Positions 63,884-64,000 of a DNA stretch of 64,000 nt are shown one piece after another. The translations under genes were made by a program, and so were the position numbers. Position 1 is the stretch's first letter. Each line of letters opens with the position of its first letter. The DNA is from Oryza sativa Japonica Group. Lineage: Eukaryota > Streptophyta > Magnoliopsida > Poales > Poaceae. The notes under the pieces are model-generated. The model searched no databases. It saw only the letters and a program-made list of their open reading frames with translations, and had not been told where the DNA came from. The stretch is from contig NC_089039.1 in NCBI RefSeq assembly GCF_034140825.1, positions 317,501-381,500 of the forward strand, given 5' to 3'.

Positions 63884-64000
63884 CTAGTAACAACCTATTA
63901 TTATTTCTATAGACGATGAGAATCCCTGCAGGAGTTGCTCTCTTAGTAGATCCTTCTCTTGCTCATTGTTAGGGAATCTAGTTCTGGACAGAGATGGCGT
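63884..64000 (-). CDS. F-box/LRR protein, tandem copy (C-terminal end only)
   Basis: The last 38 codons plus stop of a second F-box/LRR gene, cut by the window edge. It reads TPSLSRTRFPNNEQEKDLL then REQLLQGFSSSIEIIIGCY, against TIFPNNEAEKDLLRQQLLQG in the first copy. The terminus is two residues longer. No lesion is visible in this part. The rest lies outside the window. Confidence 0.85.
   Translation of the reverse strand, partial: TPSLSRTRFPNNEQEKDLLREQLLQGFSSSIEIIIGCY

Overview
The window is plant nuclear DNA, almost certainly rice (Oryza). The genes are split by short GT-AG introns with grass-like exons. GC-rich exons sit in AT-rich spacers packed with rice-type miniature transposons (Stowaway elements with TA duplications, Tourist elements with TAA/TTA duplications). 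From memory, not from any search, the order SR45-like, YY1-like zinc finger, V-ATPase subunit c, actin resembles the distal short arm of rice chromosome 5, which has a duplicated counterpart on chromosome 1. No rRNA, tRNA, CRISPR or convincing LTR element was seen.

Layout. 1-3156 is non-coding with a possible spliced leader. 3157-3830 (+) encodes a small DnaJ-type zinc-finger protein. 4130-7320 is a local two-to-three-copy duplication. 7660-10534 (+) is an SR45/RNPS1-like splicing factor in 11 exons. 11805-14670 (-) is a YY1-like C2H2 zinc-finger protein. 16769-18425 (-) is V-ATPase proteolipid subunit c, with a LINE tail in an intron. 18426-29438 is an 11 kb gene-poor spacer full of small transposons. 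29439-31087 (+) is an intact WAT1/UMAMIT-type transporter, and 35879-37809 (+) is its damaged tandem paralogue. 38894-40163 is a Mutator-like element with a 9-bp target duplication. 42142-44234 (+) is a C-terminal J-domain protein with a likely mitochondrial presequence. 44941-46621 (-) is a complete actin with an intron in its 5' leader. 46987-52996 holds a possible second leader exon, a Helitron-like element, an ankyrin-like fragment and AT tracts. 52997-56458 (+) is an RCC1-FYVE-BRX protein for which I find no PH-domain exon. 57105-58607 is a second Mutator-like element. 59144-61604 (-) is an F-box/LRR gene that appears frame-shifted, and 63884-64000 (-) is the end of its tandem duplicate.

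The genes do not form one pathway. They are mostly housekeeping functions (splicing, transcription, vacuolar acidification, cytoskeleton, chaperones) beside two tandem families that are being duplicated and damaged (WAT1 transporters, F-box genes).

I found no clearly new molecular system. The points most worth following are: the element at 57105-58607, whose unique core opens with a TATA box, a leader and a splice donor, and whose empty site survives in the neighbouring duplicate; the RCC1-FYVE protein without a PH domain; the two-leader arrangement upstream of actin; and the structural decay of the second WAT1 copy and the F-box gene.
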